This document shows positions 38,285-47,315 of a stretch of 64,000 nucleotides of DNA, piece by piece; position 1 is the stretch's first letter; each line of letters begins with the position of its first letter. The notes beneath the pieces were generated by a model. That model did not search any database. It was not told where the DNA came from and was given only the letters and a program-made list of their open reading frames with translations. This DNA comes from Franzmannia qiaohouensis (lineage in GTDB: Bacteria > Pseudomonadota > Gammaproteobacteria > Pseudomonadales > Halomonadaceae). The stretch is from NCBI RefSeq assembly GCF_031451695.1, contig NZ_JARWAM010000001.1, positions 310,001 through 374,000 of the forward strand, read 5' to 3'. The position numbers were made by a program, and so were the translations under genes.

Positions 38285-38839
38285 CTAGCGCGGTGGCAGC
38301 GCCAATTCATCCGCCATGGTAGCGAGAAAGAACTCCTGTACCAGCACCGCGAAGCCGGCGTGGCGAAATACCGAGCGGCGGCCCCAGGGCCCCGAGGGGT
38401 TCAGCGCGGCGGCGAAGGGCGCGGGATCGGCGCTGACATCGATGGGGCTGCGCTCGAGGCCGGGCTGGCGAAACAGCCAGCTGCCCAGCGAGCGCTCGCC
38501 GAGCCGCTCGAGGCGTTGGCCGCGCAGCTGGGCAAGCGGCGCCACCGAGCGGGCCACCACCCAGGGGCGCTGGTCGACACATAGCGCCACCTGGCGTAGC
38601 CAGGCCGCCTGGTGCCGTGGCAGCCCCAGGGCTCGGGCCTCGTCGAGGCGCGGCCGGCCCAGGCGTTGATCGAGCAGCCTGACGCGAAACGGGCGACCGT
38701 CGGCGGCGGCGACAAGCCGCGCGGTCAAGGAGTCGCTGGAGGCGACCCACTGCCACCAGTCGGCGCTCATGGCCGGGCGGTGGGCGGCGGCGGGGCGCCA
38801 GCGGCAGCGCGGGAAGCTCAGTGATGGGCGGTCGGGCAC
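38285..38839 (-). CDS. ubiC: Chorismate lyase
   Basis: UbiC splits chorismate into 4-hydroxybenzoate and pyruvate. The 184-residue product fits the family by SDSLTARLVAA, a VRLLDQRLGRPRLDEARALGL stretch, and the active-site region QVALCVDQRPWVVARSVAPL and LGERSLGSWLF (Glu and Arg residues in these belong to the active site in E. coli). The start is uncertain; GTG 38839 with CGGAG upstream is preferred, and an internal ATG about 28 codons later is the alternative. Longer forms run over the divergent rubB leader. Confidence 0.88.
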   Translation of the reverse strand: MPDRPSLSFPRCRWRPAAAHRPAMSADWWQWVASSDSLTARLVAAADGRPFRVRLLDQRLGRPRLDEARALGLPRHQAAWLRQVALCVDQRPWVVARSVAPLAQLRGQRLERLGERSLGSWLFRQPGLERSPIDVSADPAPFAAALNPSGPWGRRSVFRHAGFAVLVQEFFLATMADELALPPR

Positions 38840-38926
38840 CGGCGGGCTCCGGGTCAAAAACGGGGCCGTAGTGTACCATGGGCGACCAATGATCCCGGTT
38901 GCCTGATCCCGATCCCCAGGAGTTTC

Positions 38927-40087
38927 ATGGACGTCCCCTTGACCCTCATCGGCAGCGGCATGGCCGCGCTGGGCCTGGTACGCCAGCTGCGCGAGCGCGA
39001 CGCCCGGCGGCCGATTACCCTGATCACTGCCGACAGCGGCGACGACTACGCCAAGCCGCTGCTCTCCACGGGTTTCGCCAAGCGCCTGCCGCCGGAGCGC
39101 CTGGCGGCCCGCTCGGCGCTGGAGGTGGCCGACCAGCTCGGCGTGGTGGTGCGAACCCATACCCGGGTCACGGCCATCGACCCTGCTGCGCGCCGCCTGT
39201 CGATAGGCGCGGAAACCCTGCCCTATGGCGAGCTGGTGATCGCCACCGGCGCCGCTCCCCGGGTGCCCTTTGCGATTCCCGAGGCGGTTGCCACGCGGGT
39301 CTTCACCATCAACGACCTCGACGACTACCGCGGCTTTTACGCCGCCCTAGAGGCACTGGGACGCCCGGCACGGGTGGCGATCATCGGCGCCGGCCTGGTG
39401 GGCTGCGAGTTTGCCAACGACCTGGTCGCGGGTGGCCATGCGGTAAGCCTGATTGCCCCCGAGGCCACCCCGCTGCCGCGGCTGCTGCCCGAGCCGCTGG
39501 GCCAGGCACTGGGGGCAGCCTTTGGCGAGGCGGGTATGGCGTTGAATCTGGAGCGCCACCTCACGGCGCTGGAGGCGCAGGGCAGCCAGGTGGCGGTGCG
39601 CCTCGACGACGGCCATGCGCTCGCTGCCGATCTGGTACTGGTGGCCACCGGCCTGGCGCCGCGCACCAGGCTTGCCGCCGAGGCTGGGCTGGCGGTCAGT
39701 GACGCCGGTATACGCGTCGATCGCCAGCTGCGCAGCTCACAGCCGGGCATCTACGCGCTGGGCGACGTGGCCTGCGTGGCGGGCGTCAACGCGATGTACG
39801 TGCAGCCGCTGCAGGCCAGCGCCAAGGCGCTGGCGGCGACCCTTGCCGGTACCCCCACTCAGGTCAGCTACGGCGCCTGGCCGATCCTGGTCAAGACCCC
39901 GCTGCTGCCCTGCGTGGCACTGCCGCCAACCCAGCCGGTGGCGCGCTGGCGCATCGAGGGCGAGGGCGCCGATCTGGCGGCTCTGGCCGAGGCCGAGGAC
40001 GGCCGTTTGATCGGATTTGCGTTGACAGGCGCCTGCGTCAGGCGGAAAGTCGCACTGGCGCGGGCGGCACCGGCGTTGCTAGTCTAA
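38927..40087 (+). CDS. rubB: Rubredoxin-NAD(+) reductase
   Basis: This 386-residue FAD enzyme passes electrons from NADH to rubredoxin. It has the FAD Rossmann motif LIGSGMAALG (residues 7-16), the NAD motif IIGAGLVGCEFAN near 150, and the FAD-binding end motif GIYALGDVA near 275. In Pseudomonas the same gene lies between ubiC/ubiA and the HU gene, but there two rubredoxin genes precede it. No CxxCG rubredoxin is encoded here, so the partner must lie elsewhere or the enzyme serves another acceptor. Confidence 0.88.
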   Translation: MDVPLTLIGSGMAALGLVRQLRERDARRPITLITADSGDDYAKPLLSTGFAKRLPPERLAARSALEVADQLGVVVRTHTRVTAIDPAARRLSIGAETLPYGELVIATGAAPRVPFAIPEAVATRVFTINDLDDYRGFYAALEALGRPARVAIIGAGLVGCEFANDLVAGGHAVSLIAPEATPLPRLLPEPLGQALGAAFGEAGMALNLERHLTALEAQGSQVAVRLDDGHALAADLVLVATGLAPRTRLAAEAGLAVSDAGIRVDRQLRSSQPGIYALGDVACVAGVNAMYVQPLQASAKALAATLAGTPTQVSYGAWPILVKTPLLPCVALPPTQPVARWRIEGEGADLAALAEAEDGRLIGFALTGACVRRKVALARAAPALLV

Positions 40088-40204
40088 TGTCGTTGTGTTG
40101 CGAGGCAGTTATCATCATCGCGTAACCAAACTGTAAACATGTTCTTTAGCGAACAATAACACGGCGGCCATGCCGCTATGCCAATGCCAAACTAGGAGGG
40201 CTAT

Positions 40205-40480
40205 ATGCGCAAGCCAGAACTCGCCTCGGCGATTGCCGAGCGTGCCGATCTATCCAAGGACAAAGCCAGCCAGGTGCTCAACGTCATTCTCGACGAGATC
40301 ACCGGCAGCGTGTCGAAGGGCCAGGACGTGTCACTGATCGGCTTCGGCTCATTCACCGTGCGCGAGCGTGCCGCACGTACCGGCAAGAATCCCCAGACCG
40401 GCCAGCCGCTGACCATCCCGGCCAGCAAGACCGTGGCCTTCAAGCCCGGCAAGGCGCTCAAGGATGCCGTCGCCAAGTAA
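40205..40480 (+). CDS. HU-family DNA-binding protein
   Basis: This 91-residue histone-like protein bends and compacts DNA as a dimer. Landmarks: LSKDKASQVLNVILDEI helix, GFGSFTVRERAARTGKNPQTG (DNA-binding arm) and the C-terminal helix PGKALKDAVAK. ATG 40205 follows AGGAGG with 5 bases spacing. The 117-base upstream gap has a TGTTC-N6-GAACA inverted repeat (40140-40155) and a possible promoter, TTATCA-17-TGTAAA (40109-40137). Confidence 0.94.
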   Translation: MRKPELASAIAERADLSKDKASQVLNVILDEITGSVSKGQDVSLIGFGSFTVRERAARTGKNPQTGQPLTIPASKTVAFKPGKALKDAVAK

Positions 40481-40568
40481 TGCTGCCCGATGATGCGACG
40501 CCCAGTGCCGAACCCCCTCGGCCGTCGGCGTCGTATCTGTGCGACCCACTTCCACGCCAGGACATACC

Positions 40569-40925
40569 ATGAAGCTTCGATTGATGCTGTGGCTGCTCGG
40601 CCTGCTGCTCAAGCGAGCGCAGCGGCGCAAGCCGGCGTTTCGCAAGGCGCTCGACGAGATGCGCGGCCTCGACTGGGGCATCGCCACCGAAGATCTGTCC
40701 ATCGCGCGCCACTACCGGATGTCACCACGCGGTATCGAGACGGCCTCGGGGCTGCCGGTGGATCTCGATCTGGAGCTGCGCTTCAGCGATCCGGATAGCG
40801 CGGTGCAGGTGCTGCGCAAGCCGACACAGCGCCGTTTTCTCGACGGCATGATGAGCGGCAAGGTACGCCTGGTCGGTGACTCCAAGGATCTGACCCGGTT
40901 GCAGACATTGCTGAGACATCTCTAG
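40569..40925 (+). CDS. Small SCP2-like protein, function unknown
   Basis: This 118-residue protein has a hydrophobic, basic N-terminus (MKLRLMLWLLGLLLKRAQRRK) and a C-terminal part, DLDLELRFSDPDSAVQVLRKP then MMSGKVRLVGDSKDLTRLQTLL, that resembles the sterol-carrier/SCP2-like fold. That similarity is only a judgement by eye. Start ATG 40569 is the first one with a following conserved-looking frame. It may share a transcript with the HU gene 88 bases upstream. Confidence 0.6.
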   Translation: MKLRLMLWLLGLLLKRAQRRKPAFRKALDEMRGLDWGIATEDLSIARHYRMSPRGIETASGLPVDLDLELRFSDPDSAVQVLRKPTQRRFLDGMMSGKVRLVGDSKDLTRLQTLLRHL

Positions 40926-40962
40926 GCTGCACGCCGCGTTGACGCCTACGCTAGCCAGCCAT

Positions 40963-40982
40963 CGTTATACTAACGTATAACG
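40963..40982. promoter_or_regulatory. Perfect palindrome before yccS
   Basis: CGTTATAC (40963-40970) and GTATAACG (40975-40982) are perfect 8-bp arms around TAAC. TATACT (40966-40971), a good -10 box, lies inside, and ATG 40988 is only 5 bases after the element. It looks like an operator on top of the yccS promoter. Confidence 0.55.
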
Positions 40983-40987
40983 TCCCT

Positions 40988-43204
40988 ATGCCGACTACGT
41001 TCTCGCTACCGCTGCGTCGCCTGTGGACGCTCGACAAGTTTGCCTACAGCCTGCGGGTCTTCCTGGCCTTCAGCGGAGCGCTGTTGCTCAGCTGGGGGCT
41101 GGGCGAGGTGGCGCTGGTGATACCGCTGTTCCTGGGCATCATCGCCAGCGCCCTGTCGGAGACCGACGACAGCTGGCAGGGGCGCCTGCAGGCGCTGCTG
41201 GTGACCCTGGCCTGCTTTGCCGTGGCCTCGTTCAGCGTGCAGTGGCTCTACCCCTGGCCGTGGCTGTTCGCCGCCGGCCTGGGCCTGGCCACCTTCGTGC
41301 TGATCATGCTCGGCGCCATCGGCCAGCGCTACGCCACCATCGCCTCCGGCACGCTGATCCTGTCGATCTACTCGATGATCAATATCGAGCATCACGGCGG
41401 GGTGCCCGACGACGGCCCCTGGCACCAGCCGCTGCTGCTGCTGGCCGGGGCGGCCTGGTACGGGCTGATCTCGGTGATCTGGTGCGCGCTGTTCTCGCGC
41501 CAGCCGGTCAAGCAGAGCATGGCGCGGGTCTACAAGACCCTGGGCGAGTATCTGGTGCTCAAGTCGGCGCTGCTCGAGCCGCTGCGCGACGTCGACCTCG
41601 AGGCGCGACGGCTGGCGCTGGCGCGTCAGAACGGCAAGGTAGTGGAGGCCCTCAACCAGGCCAAGGAGATGATCTTCCGGCGCCTCGAGGGCCAGCGCGG
41701 CGACCGCAAGCTCAACCGCTACCTGCGTATCTATTTCATCGCCCAGGACATCCATGAACGGGCCAGCTCCACCCACTACCCCTATGCTGCCCTGACCGAG
41801 GCCTTCTTCCACCACGACGTACTGTTCCGCTGCCAGCGGCTGCTCGACCAGCAGGGCCTGGCCTGCCGGCGCTTGGCCAAGGCGCTGCTGCTCAACCGCG
41901 GCTTCGACCACCGCCAGAGCGAGCAGGCGCTGGAGGATCTGCGCGCCTCGATCGACAACCTGCGCGACCAGCGCCGACCGGAGTGGCGCGAGCTGCTGTT
42001 CCCCCTCGAGGCGCTGGCCGACAACCTCGCCACCCTGGAGTCGCAGCTGGCCAGCGCCCACAATCCGGATGCCGATGAGCCGCGCCGCGACGATGCGCTG
42101 TTCGACCGCTCGCCGAGCAGCCTGAGAGACGCCTGGGAGCGCATTCGCCTCAACCTGACGCTGGCGTCACCGACCTTCCGCCACGCCCTGCGCCTGCCGC
42201 TGGCGCTGCTCGCCGGCTACGGGCTGCTGCAGTGGCTCGACCCGCAGCAGGGCTTCTGGATCCTGCTCACCACGCTGTTCGTATGCCGGCCCAACTTCGC
42301 CACCACGCGGCGATTCCTGACCCAGCGAATCACCGGCACGGTGCTCGGCCTGGTGGTCGGTTGGGCGTCGATCACGCTGTTTCCGCAGCCGCTGGTGCAG
42401 AGCTTGATCGCGGTGATCGCCGGGGTGGCGTTCTTTGCCAACCGCGAGAAGCACTATGTGATCGCCACCGCCTCGATCACCCTGCTGGTGCTGTGCAGCT
42501 TCAACCAGGTCGGCGACGGCTTCGACCTGATCTGGCCGCGGCTGTTCGATACTCTGCTCGGCGCGCTGATCGCCGGGCTGGCGGTGTTCTTCATCCTCCC
42601 CGACTGGCAGGGCCGGCGCCTCAACCGCGAGGCGGCCAAGGTGCTGACCAACTGCCGCGGCTACCTCGACGAGATCATTCATCAGTACGAGGCCGGCAAG
42701 CAGGACGACCTGGCCTACCGGCTGGCGCGGCGCAACGCCCACAATGCCGATGCCGCGCTGTCTACGGTGCTGACCAACATGCTCCACGAGCCGGGCCACT
42801 ACCGTAAGGCGGAGGCCGACGACGGGCTGCGCTTCCTGGTGCTCTCCCACACCCTGCTCAGCCACCTTTCGGCACTGGGCGCGCATCGCCACCGCCTGGC
42901 CGACGACGAGGATGACGCCACGCTGGTGCCGCTGGCCCGCGAGATCGGCGTCCTGCTCGGCGAGATCGCCGAGGCGCTGGCGGCGCGGCGTCCGCTGCGG
43001 GCGCTGGAGGCCGAGGTGAATGTGCTGCTCGAGCGGCTCGAGGCGCCGCTGGCGGAGGCCGCTGAAGCGCAAGCGCCCTACCGGCCGATCCAGAGCCAGC
43101 TGCGATTGATCGCCCAGCAGCTGGTGCCGATTGGCGAGGCCGCCAATCGACTGGTGATGGCCGGCGCCGGCGCCGCGCCCGAGGCATCAGCCGCTGCAGC
43201 CTGA
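40988..43204 (+). CDS. yccS: YccS-type FUSC membrane protein
   Basis: This 738-residue inner-membrane protein has two blocks of about five to six helices, at residues 20-175 and 395-535, each followed by a cytoplasmic helical region, as in the YccS/YhfK fusaric-acid-resistance-like family (LVIPLFLGIIASALSETDD, TFVLIMLGAIGQRYATIASG, GFWILLTTLFVCRPNFATTRR). Family members are thought to export aromatic acids or similar compounds, but the substrate is unknown. No clear ribosome site is visible before ATG 40988. Confidence 0.88.
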   Translation: MPTTFSLPLRRLWTLDKFAYSLRVFLAFSGALLLSWGLGEVALVIPLFLGIIASALSETDDSWQGRLQALLVTLACFAVASFSVQWLYPWPWLFAAGLGLATFVLIMLGAIGQRYATIASGTLILSIYSMINIEHHGGVPDDGPWHQPLLLLAGAAWYGLISVIWCALFSRQPVKQSMARVYKTLGEYLVLKSALLEPLRDVDLEARRLALARQNGKVVEALNQAKEMIFRRLEGQRGDRKLNRYLRIYFIAQDIHERASSTHYPYAALTEAFFHHDVLFRCQRLLDQQGLACRRLAKALLLNRGFDHRQSEQALEDLRASIDNLRDQRRPEWRELLFPLEALADNLATLESQLASAHNPDADEPRRDDALFDRSPSSLRDAWERIRLNLTLASPTFRHALRLPLALLAGYGLLQWLDPQQGFWILLTTLFVCRPNFATTRRFLTQRITGTVLGLVVGWASITLFPQPLVQSLIAVIAGVAFFANREKHYVIATASITLLVLCSFNQVGDGFDLIWPRLFDTLLGALIAGLAVFFILPDWQGRRLNREAAKVLTNCRGYLDEIIHQYEAGKQDDLAYRLARRNAHNADAALSTVLTNMLHEPGHYRKAEADDGLRFLVLSHTLLSHLSALGAHRHRLADDEDDATLVPLAREIGVLLGEIAEALAARRPLRALEAEVNVLLERLEAPLAEAAEAQAPYRPIQSQLRLIAQQLVPIGEAANRLVMAGAGAAPEASAAAA

Positions 43205-43248
43205 GCAGATAGCGTGGGCCAAAGTCGGCGCGCGCAGGCCGGTGGCGC

Positions 43249-45330
43249 CTAGACCTGCCCGTAACGCCCCGCTTCCTCGCCCAACCAGCGGCGAATCAGC
43301 GGCGGGCTGGCCTCGGGGGCCTGCTCCAGCAGCGCCCGCGCCAGCGGGCTGACCTGCTCGAGCAGGTCGCGGTCGCGCTCCAGGTCGGCGATCTTCATCT
43401 GCGCCAGGCCGGTCTGGCGGGTGCCCAGCACCTCGCCGGGGCCGCGCAGCTCGAGGTCTTTCTCGGCGATGCGGAAGCCGTCGCTGGTTTCGCGCATCAC
43501 CCCCAGGCGCTCGCGGGAGTGGGCCGAGAGCGGCGGGCGGTAGAGCAGCACGCAGAAACTCTCGGTGGCACCCCGGCCGACCCGGCCGCGCAGCTGGTGC
43601 AGCTGGGATAGCCCGAGCCGCTCGGGATTCTCGATGATCATCAGGCTGGCGTTGGGCACGTCGACGCCGACTTCGATGACCGTGGTGGCGACCAGCAAAT
43701 CGAGCTCGCCGGCCTTGAAGGCGTCCATCACCGCGGCCTTGTCGGCGGCCTTCATGCGCCCGTGGACCAGGCCGATGGCGAGCTCGGGCAGCGCCTCGCC
43801 GAGCTCGGCGTGGGTTGCCTCGGCGGCCTGGCACTGCAGCGCCTCCGACTCCTCGATCAAGGTGCAGACCCAATAGGCCTGGCGGCCCTCGGCGCAGGCC
43901 CGGCGAATACGCTCGACCACCTCGGGGCGGCGCTCGTCGGGCACCGCGGCGGTTTGTACCGGGGTGCGCCCAGGGGGCAGCTCGTCGATCACCGAGACGT
44001 CGAGGTCGGCGTAGGCGCTCATCGCCAAGGTGCGCGGAATCGGCGTAGCGGTCATTACCAGCTGGTGGGGGGTCAGACCGCCGGCCTCGCCCTTTTCGCG
44101 CAGTGCCAGGCGCTGGTGCACGCCGAAGCGGTGCTGTTCGTCGATGATCGCCAGGCCCAGGCGCTGAAAGTGCACATCCTCCTGGAAGATGGCGTGGGTG
44201 CCGACCACCATGCGCGCCCGGCCATCGGCGATGGCCGCCTTGGTATCCAGGCGCGCCTTGCCCTTGAGCTTGCCGGCCAGCCACGCCACCTCGATGCCGA
44301 GCGGCTCGAACCAGGCGCGGAAGCTGCGAAAGTGCTGCTCGGCGAGCAACTCGGTGGGCGCCATCAGCGCTGCCTGGCAGTCGCTGGCCAGGGCCTGCAG
44401 CGCGGCCATGGCGGCAACCACTGTCTTGCCCGAGCCGACGTCGCCCTGCACCAGGCGCAGCATCGGCGCCGGTCGCTCCAGGTCGTGGCCGATCTCGTCG
44501 AGCACGCGGCGCTGGGCAGCGGTAAGGGTGAACGGCAGCTGGGTGATGAAGCGCGCCTGCAGGCTGCGCCCCGAGGGCAGACGTGGGGCGCCGTCGGCCT
44601 GGATGCGCAGGCGGATCTGGCGCAGGCTCAGCTGGTGAGCGAGCAGCTCCTCCAGCGCCAGGCGCCGCTGGGCCGGGTGCTGGCCGCTGGCCAGGCGCTC
44701 CAGGTCGGCGTCCGGCGGCGGTTGATGTAGATAGTGCAGGCACTCGTGCAGGCCGGCGAGGCGGAAGCGCTCGCGCAGTGCATCGGGGATGCCGTCGGGC
44801 AAGGCGTCGGGGTCCTCCTCCAGGCGTGTCAGCACCTGCTTGAGCAGGCCGCGCAGGCGCGCCTGGTTGAGGCCCTCGGTGGTCGGGTAGATCGGCGTCA
44901 GATGCTCGTCCACCGGCACCTCGCCGTGCTTGAGCAGGCGGTACTCGGGGTGATATATCTCCAGCCCGGTGGCGCCTGCGCGGGCTTCGCCGAAGCAGCG
45001 CACCCGCGTGCCGGGTTGAAACTGCTGCTGCTGCGCCGGCGAGAAGTGGAAGAAGCGCAGGCTGAGTATCCCCGAGCCATCCTTGAGCCGCACCAGCAGG
45101 CTGCGGCGGCGGCCGCGTATCACGTCGCTGGCCGCCACCTCGCCGTCGACCACCGCCTCGACCCCGCCGCGCAGCGTGCCGATCGGGGTGATGCGGGTGC
45201 GGTCCTGGTAGCGCAGCGGCAGGTGGAAGAGCAGATCGGCCAGGCTGGCGATACGTAGCCTGGCCAGCTTGGCGGCCAGCGCCTCGCCGACGCCGCTGAG
45301 CTCGGTGACCGGCTGCTCGAAGGGTGTCAT
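43249..45330 (-). CDS. recG: ATP-dependent DNA helicase RecG
   Basis: RecG regresses stalled forks and branch-migrates Holliday junctions. The 693-residue protein has the N-terminal wedge (LSGVGEALAAKLARLRI; LPLRYQDRT), helicase motif I GDVGSGKT near residue 295, motif II DEQHRFG, motif III MTATPIPRTL and the later VIEVGVDVPNA and QLRGRVGRG. Its start overlaps the oxyR stop (ATGA), so oxyR-recG is an operon, as in Pseudomonas. Confidence 0.97.
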   Translation of the reverse strand: MTPFEQPVTELSGVGEALAAKLARLRIASLADLLFHLPLRYQDRTRITPIGTLRGGVEAVVDGEVAASDVIRGRRRSLLVRLKDGSGILSLRFFHFSPAQQQQFQPGTRVRCFGEARAGATGLEIYHPEYRLLKHGEVPVDEHLTPIYPTTEGLNQARLRGLLKQVLTRLEEDPDALPDGIPDALRERFRLAGLHECLHYLHQPPPDADLERLASGQHPAQRRLALEELLAHQLSLRQIRLRIQADGAPRLPSGRSLQARFITQLPFTLTAAQRRVLDEIGHDLERPAPMLRLVQGDVGSGKTVVAAMAALQALASDCQAALMAPTELLAEQHFRSFRAWFEPLGIEVAWLAGKLKGKARLDTKAAIADGRARMVVGTHAIFQEDVHFQRLGLAIIDEQHRFGVHQRLALREKGEAGGLTPHQLVMTATPIPRTLAMSAYADLDVSVIDELPPGRTPVQTAAVPDERRPEVVERIRRACAEGRQAYWVCTLIEESEALQCQAAEATHAELGEALPELAIGLVHGRMKAADKAAVMDAFKAGELDLLVATTVIEVGVDVPNASLMIIENPERLGLSQLHQLRGRVGRGATESFCVLLYRPPLSAHSRERLGVMRETSDGFRIAEKDLELRGPGEVLGTRQTGLAQMKIADLERDRDLLEQVSPLARALLEQAPEASPPLIRRWLGEEAGRYGQV

Positions 45331-46247
45331 GCGGCGGCGATGGCCTGGCTGCGACAGCGGGCGATGGCGTCGGTCAGCGCATCGATGGCCTTGGGCCGTG
45401 GGAAGCTGGCGCGCCAGGCGATGGCCACGGTGCGCGACGGTGCCTCGGGAGTGAACGGCCGGCTGGTCAGCACGCCGCTCTCGTAGTGGCCGGTGCCGAT
45501 CGCCGACTGCGGCAGCACCGTGATACCCAGCTTGGAGGCCACCATGTGGCGGATCGTCTCCAGCGAGCCGCCCTCGGCGGTGAGGGTGTTACTGGGGCTG
45601 TTGAGCTGATGGCTGATGGCTGGGCAGGTTTCGAGAATCTGGTCGCGGAAGCAGTGGCCCTCGCCGAGCAGCAGCAGCCGCTCTTCGAGCAGGTCCTCCT
45701 TGTCGATGGTGGCCTTGGCCGTCCACGCATGATCGGCGGGCATCAGGACCTCGAAATGCTCGTCGTAGAGCGACTTGGTCAGTACGTCGGACTCGGTGAA
45801 CGGCAGCGCCACGATGATCGCATCTAGCTCGCCGCTGCGCAGCTTGCGGCGCAGCGCGGCGGTGAAACCCTCCTCGATATACAGCGGCATCTGCGGCGCG
45901 CTGCGTGCCAACTCCGGCACCAGGTACGGAAACAGGTAGGGGCCGATGGTGTAGATGGCGCCGAGGCGCAAGGGGCTTGCCAGCTGGTCCTTGCCGGCGT
46001 TGGCCAGCTCCTTGATCACGCTGCTCTGCTCCAGCACCCGCTGGGCCTGTTCGACGATCCGCTCGCCCAGCGGAGTGACCTGGACGGTGGATTTGGAGCG
46101 CTCGAACAGCGCCACGCCGAGCTCCTCCTCGAGCTTCTTGACCGCCACCGAGAGCGTTGGCTGGGAGACGAAGCAGCGCTCGGCGGCGCGCCCGAAATGG
46201 CGCTCCTGGGCCAAGGTTACGATGTAGCGCAGTTCTGTTAGAGTCAT
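45327..46247 (-). CDS. oxyR: Hydrogen-peroxide sensing LysR regulator OxyR
   Basis: OxyR activates catalase and peroxidase genes when a disulfide forms. The 306-residue protein has an N-terminal HTH (TLAQERHFGRAAERCFVSQPTLS). With the start at ATG 46247 the redox cysteines fall at Cys199 (GEGHCFRDQ) and Cys208 (ILETC), the same numbers as in E. coli, which supports this start. An upstream in-frame ATG at 46265 sits directly behind GAGAGG and could add six residues. Confidence 0.95.
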   Translation of the reverse strand: MTLTELRYIVTLAQERHFGRAAERCFVSQPTLSVAVKKLEEELGVALFERSKSTVQVTPLGERIVEQAQRVLEQSSVIKELANAGKDQLASPLRLGAIYTIGPYLFPYLVPELARSAPQMPLYIEEGFTAALRRKLRSGELDAIIVALPFTESDVLTKSLYDEHFEVLMPADHAWTAKATIDKEDLLEERLLLLGEGHCFRDQILETCPAISHQLNSPSNTLTAEGGSLETIRHMVASKLGITVLPQSAIGTGHYESGVLTSRPFTPEAPSRTVAIAWRASFPRPKAIDALTDAIARCRSQAIAAA

Positions 46248-46327
46248 AGCGGTGCCAGTGGGCATCCTCTCGAGCAGATGGATAGCAAATTTCCAATAGG
46301 GACTTTTTATCAAGGGGCGAGGGAAAG

Positions 46328-47203
46328 GTGAAGACGACGACACTGATTATTGGCTGTGGCGACATCGGCATGACCCTGGGACAGCAGCTGATTGCTGCCG
46401 GCCAACGGGTGATCGGGGTGCGCCGCGGGGCCATCGCGGCGCTCAAGGATAGCGGAATCGAGCCGCTGGCGCTGGACATCAGCGACCCGGCGGCGCTGAC
46501 TGAGCTGCCCAATGCCGACACCGTGGTCTACGTGCTCAGCGCCGACCGCTTCGAGGAGGAGGCCTATCGCGCCGCCTACCCCGACGGCCTGCGCGCCGTG
46601 CTTGGCGAACTTGCCGGACGCAAGACCCCGCCCAAGCGGGTGTTCTTCGTTTCATCGACCAGCGTCTACGCCCAGCAGGACGGCGAGGTGGTGGACGAGA
46701 CCAGCCCCACCGAGCCCCACGGCTTCTCGGGGATCCTGATGCGCCAGGCCGAGCAGGCGCTGCTCGACCACCCGCTGCCCGGCACCGTGGTGCGCTTCTC
46801 GGGCATCTACGGGCCGGGACGCGACCGTTTGATCCGCCAGGTCAGCGAAGGCCGGATCGCCGCCGGTGCCCCGCCGATGTATTCCAACCGCATCCACCGC
46901 GACGACTGCGCCGGGGCGCTGGCGCACCTGATCCAGCGCACCCACGACCAGGCCCCGGTCGACGACCTCTACCTGGCCAGCGACTGCGAGCCGGCGCCTC
47001 TGCACGAGGTGATGCTGTGGCTGGCCGGCAAGCTCAAGGTCGAGTCCACCGAGACCATTCAGTCGCCGCTGCGGCGCCGTGCCAGCAAGCGCTGTGATAA
47101 CAGCCGGCTGCGCGAGAGCGGCTATGTGTTCCGCTACCCCAGCTACCGTGAGGGCTACGCCCAGGTGCTCAAGGAGGGCGGTTTCCTGCCCGCGCAGGCG
47201 TAG
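46328..47203 (+). CDS. NAD(P)-dependent epimerase/dehydratase-like protein (YeeZ-type)
   Basis: This 291-residue protein has an N-terminal Rossmann motif (LIIGCGDIGMTLGQQL, residues 6-21) and the extended-SDR features VFFVSSTSVYAQQDGEVVDE and VVRFSGIYGPGRDR. It resembles E. coli YeeZ, a putative sugar-nucleotide epimerase of unknown substrate. The usual SDR tyrosine in YxxxK is not obvious (the spot reads FSGILMRQAEQ), so catalysis is uncertain. GTG 46328 follows GAGGGAAAG. It diverges from oxyR with an 80-base gap. Confidence 0.82.
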   Translation: MKTTTLIIGCGDIGMTLGQQLIAAGQRVIGVRRGAIAALKDSGIEPLALDISDPAALTELPNADTVVYVLSADRFEEEAYRAAYPDGLRAVLGELAGRKTPPKRVFFVSSTSVYAQQDGEVVDETSPTEPHGFSGILMRQAEQALLDHPLPGTVVRFSGIYGPGRDRLIRQVSEGRIAAGAPPMYSNRIHRDDCAGALAHLIQRTHDQAPVDDLYLASDCEPAPLHEVMLWLAGKLKVESTETIQSPLRRRASKRCDNSRLRESGYVFRYPSYREGYAQVLKEGGFLPAQA

Positions 47204-47235
47204 CACTGAGCGCACAGCGCCCACTCATTAGAGGG

Positions 47236-47300
47236 AGTGGGGTGGCGGTAGCCTAAGGACAATGTCTCGAAGCTGCCGACGTGAGAGGGGGCGTTTGCTG
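47236..47300 (-). pseudogene. Possible remnant of a second pagL 3' end
   Basis: On the minus strand 47239-47271 reads FETLSLGYRHP, nearly the same as FETLSVGYRHP at the end of the pagL gene just upstream. The two stretches agree at 26 of 33 bases and most differences are silent. It is in another frame, has no start and is only about 45 bases past the pagL stop, so it looks like the leftover of a duplicated gene. Confidence 0.4.
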
Positions 47301-47315
47301 CCTTTCGGGTCAGCC

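Noticed and set aside
46248..46327. OxyR autoregulatory site in the oxyR/yeeZ-like gap
   Set aside because: Two ATAG tetramers (46282-46285, 46296-46299) occur, but their spacing does not fit the four-element OxyR pattern.
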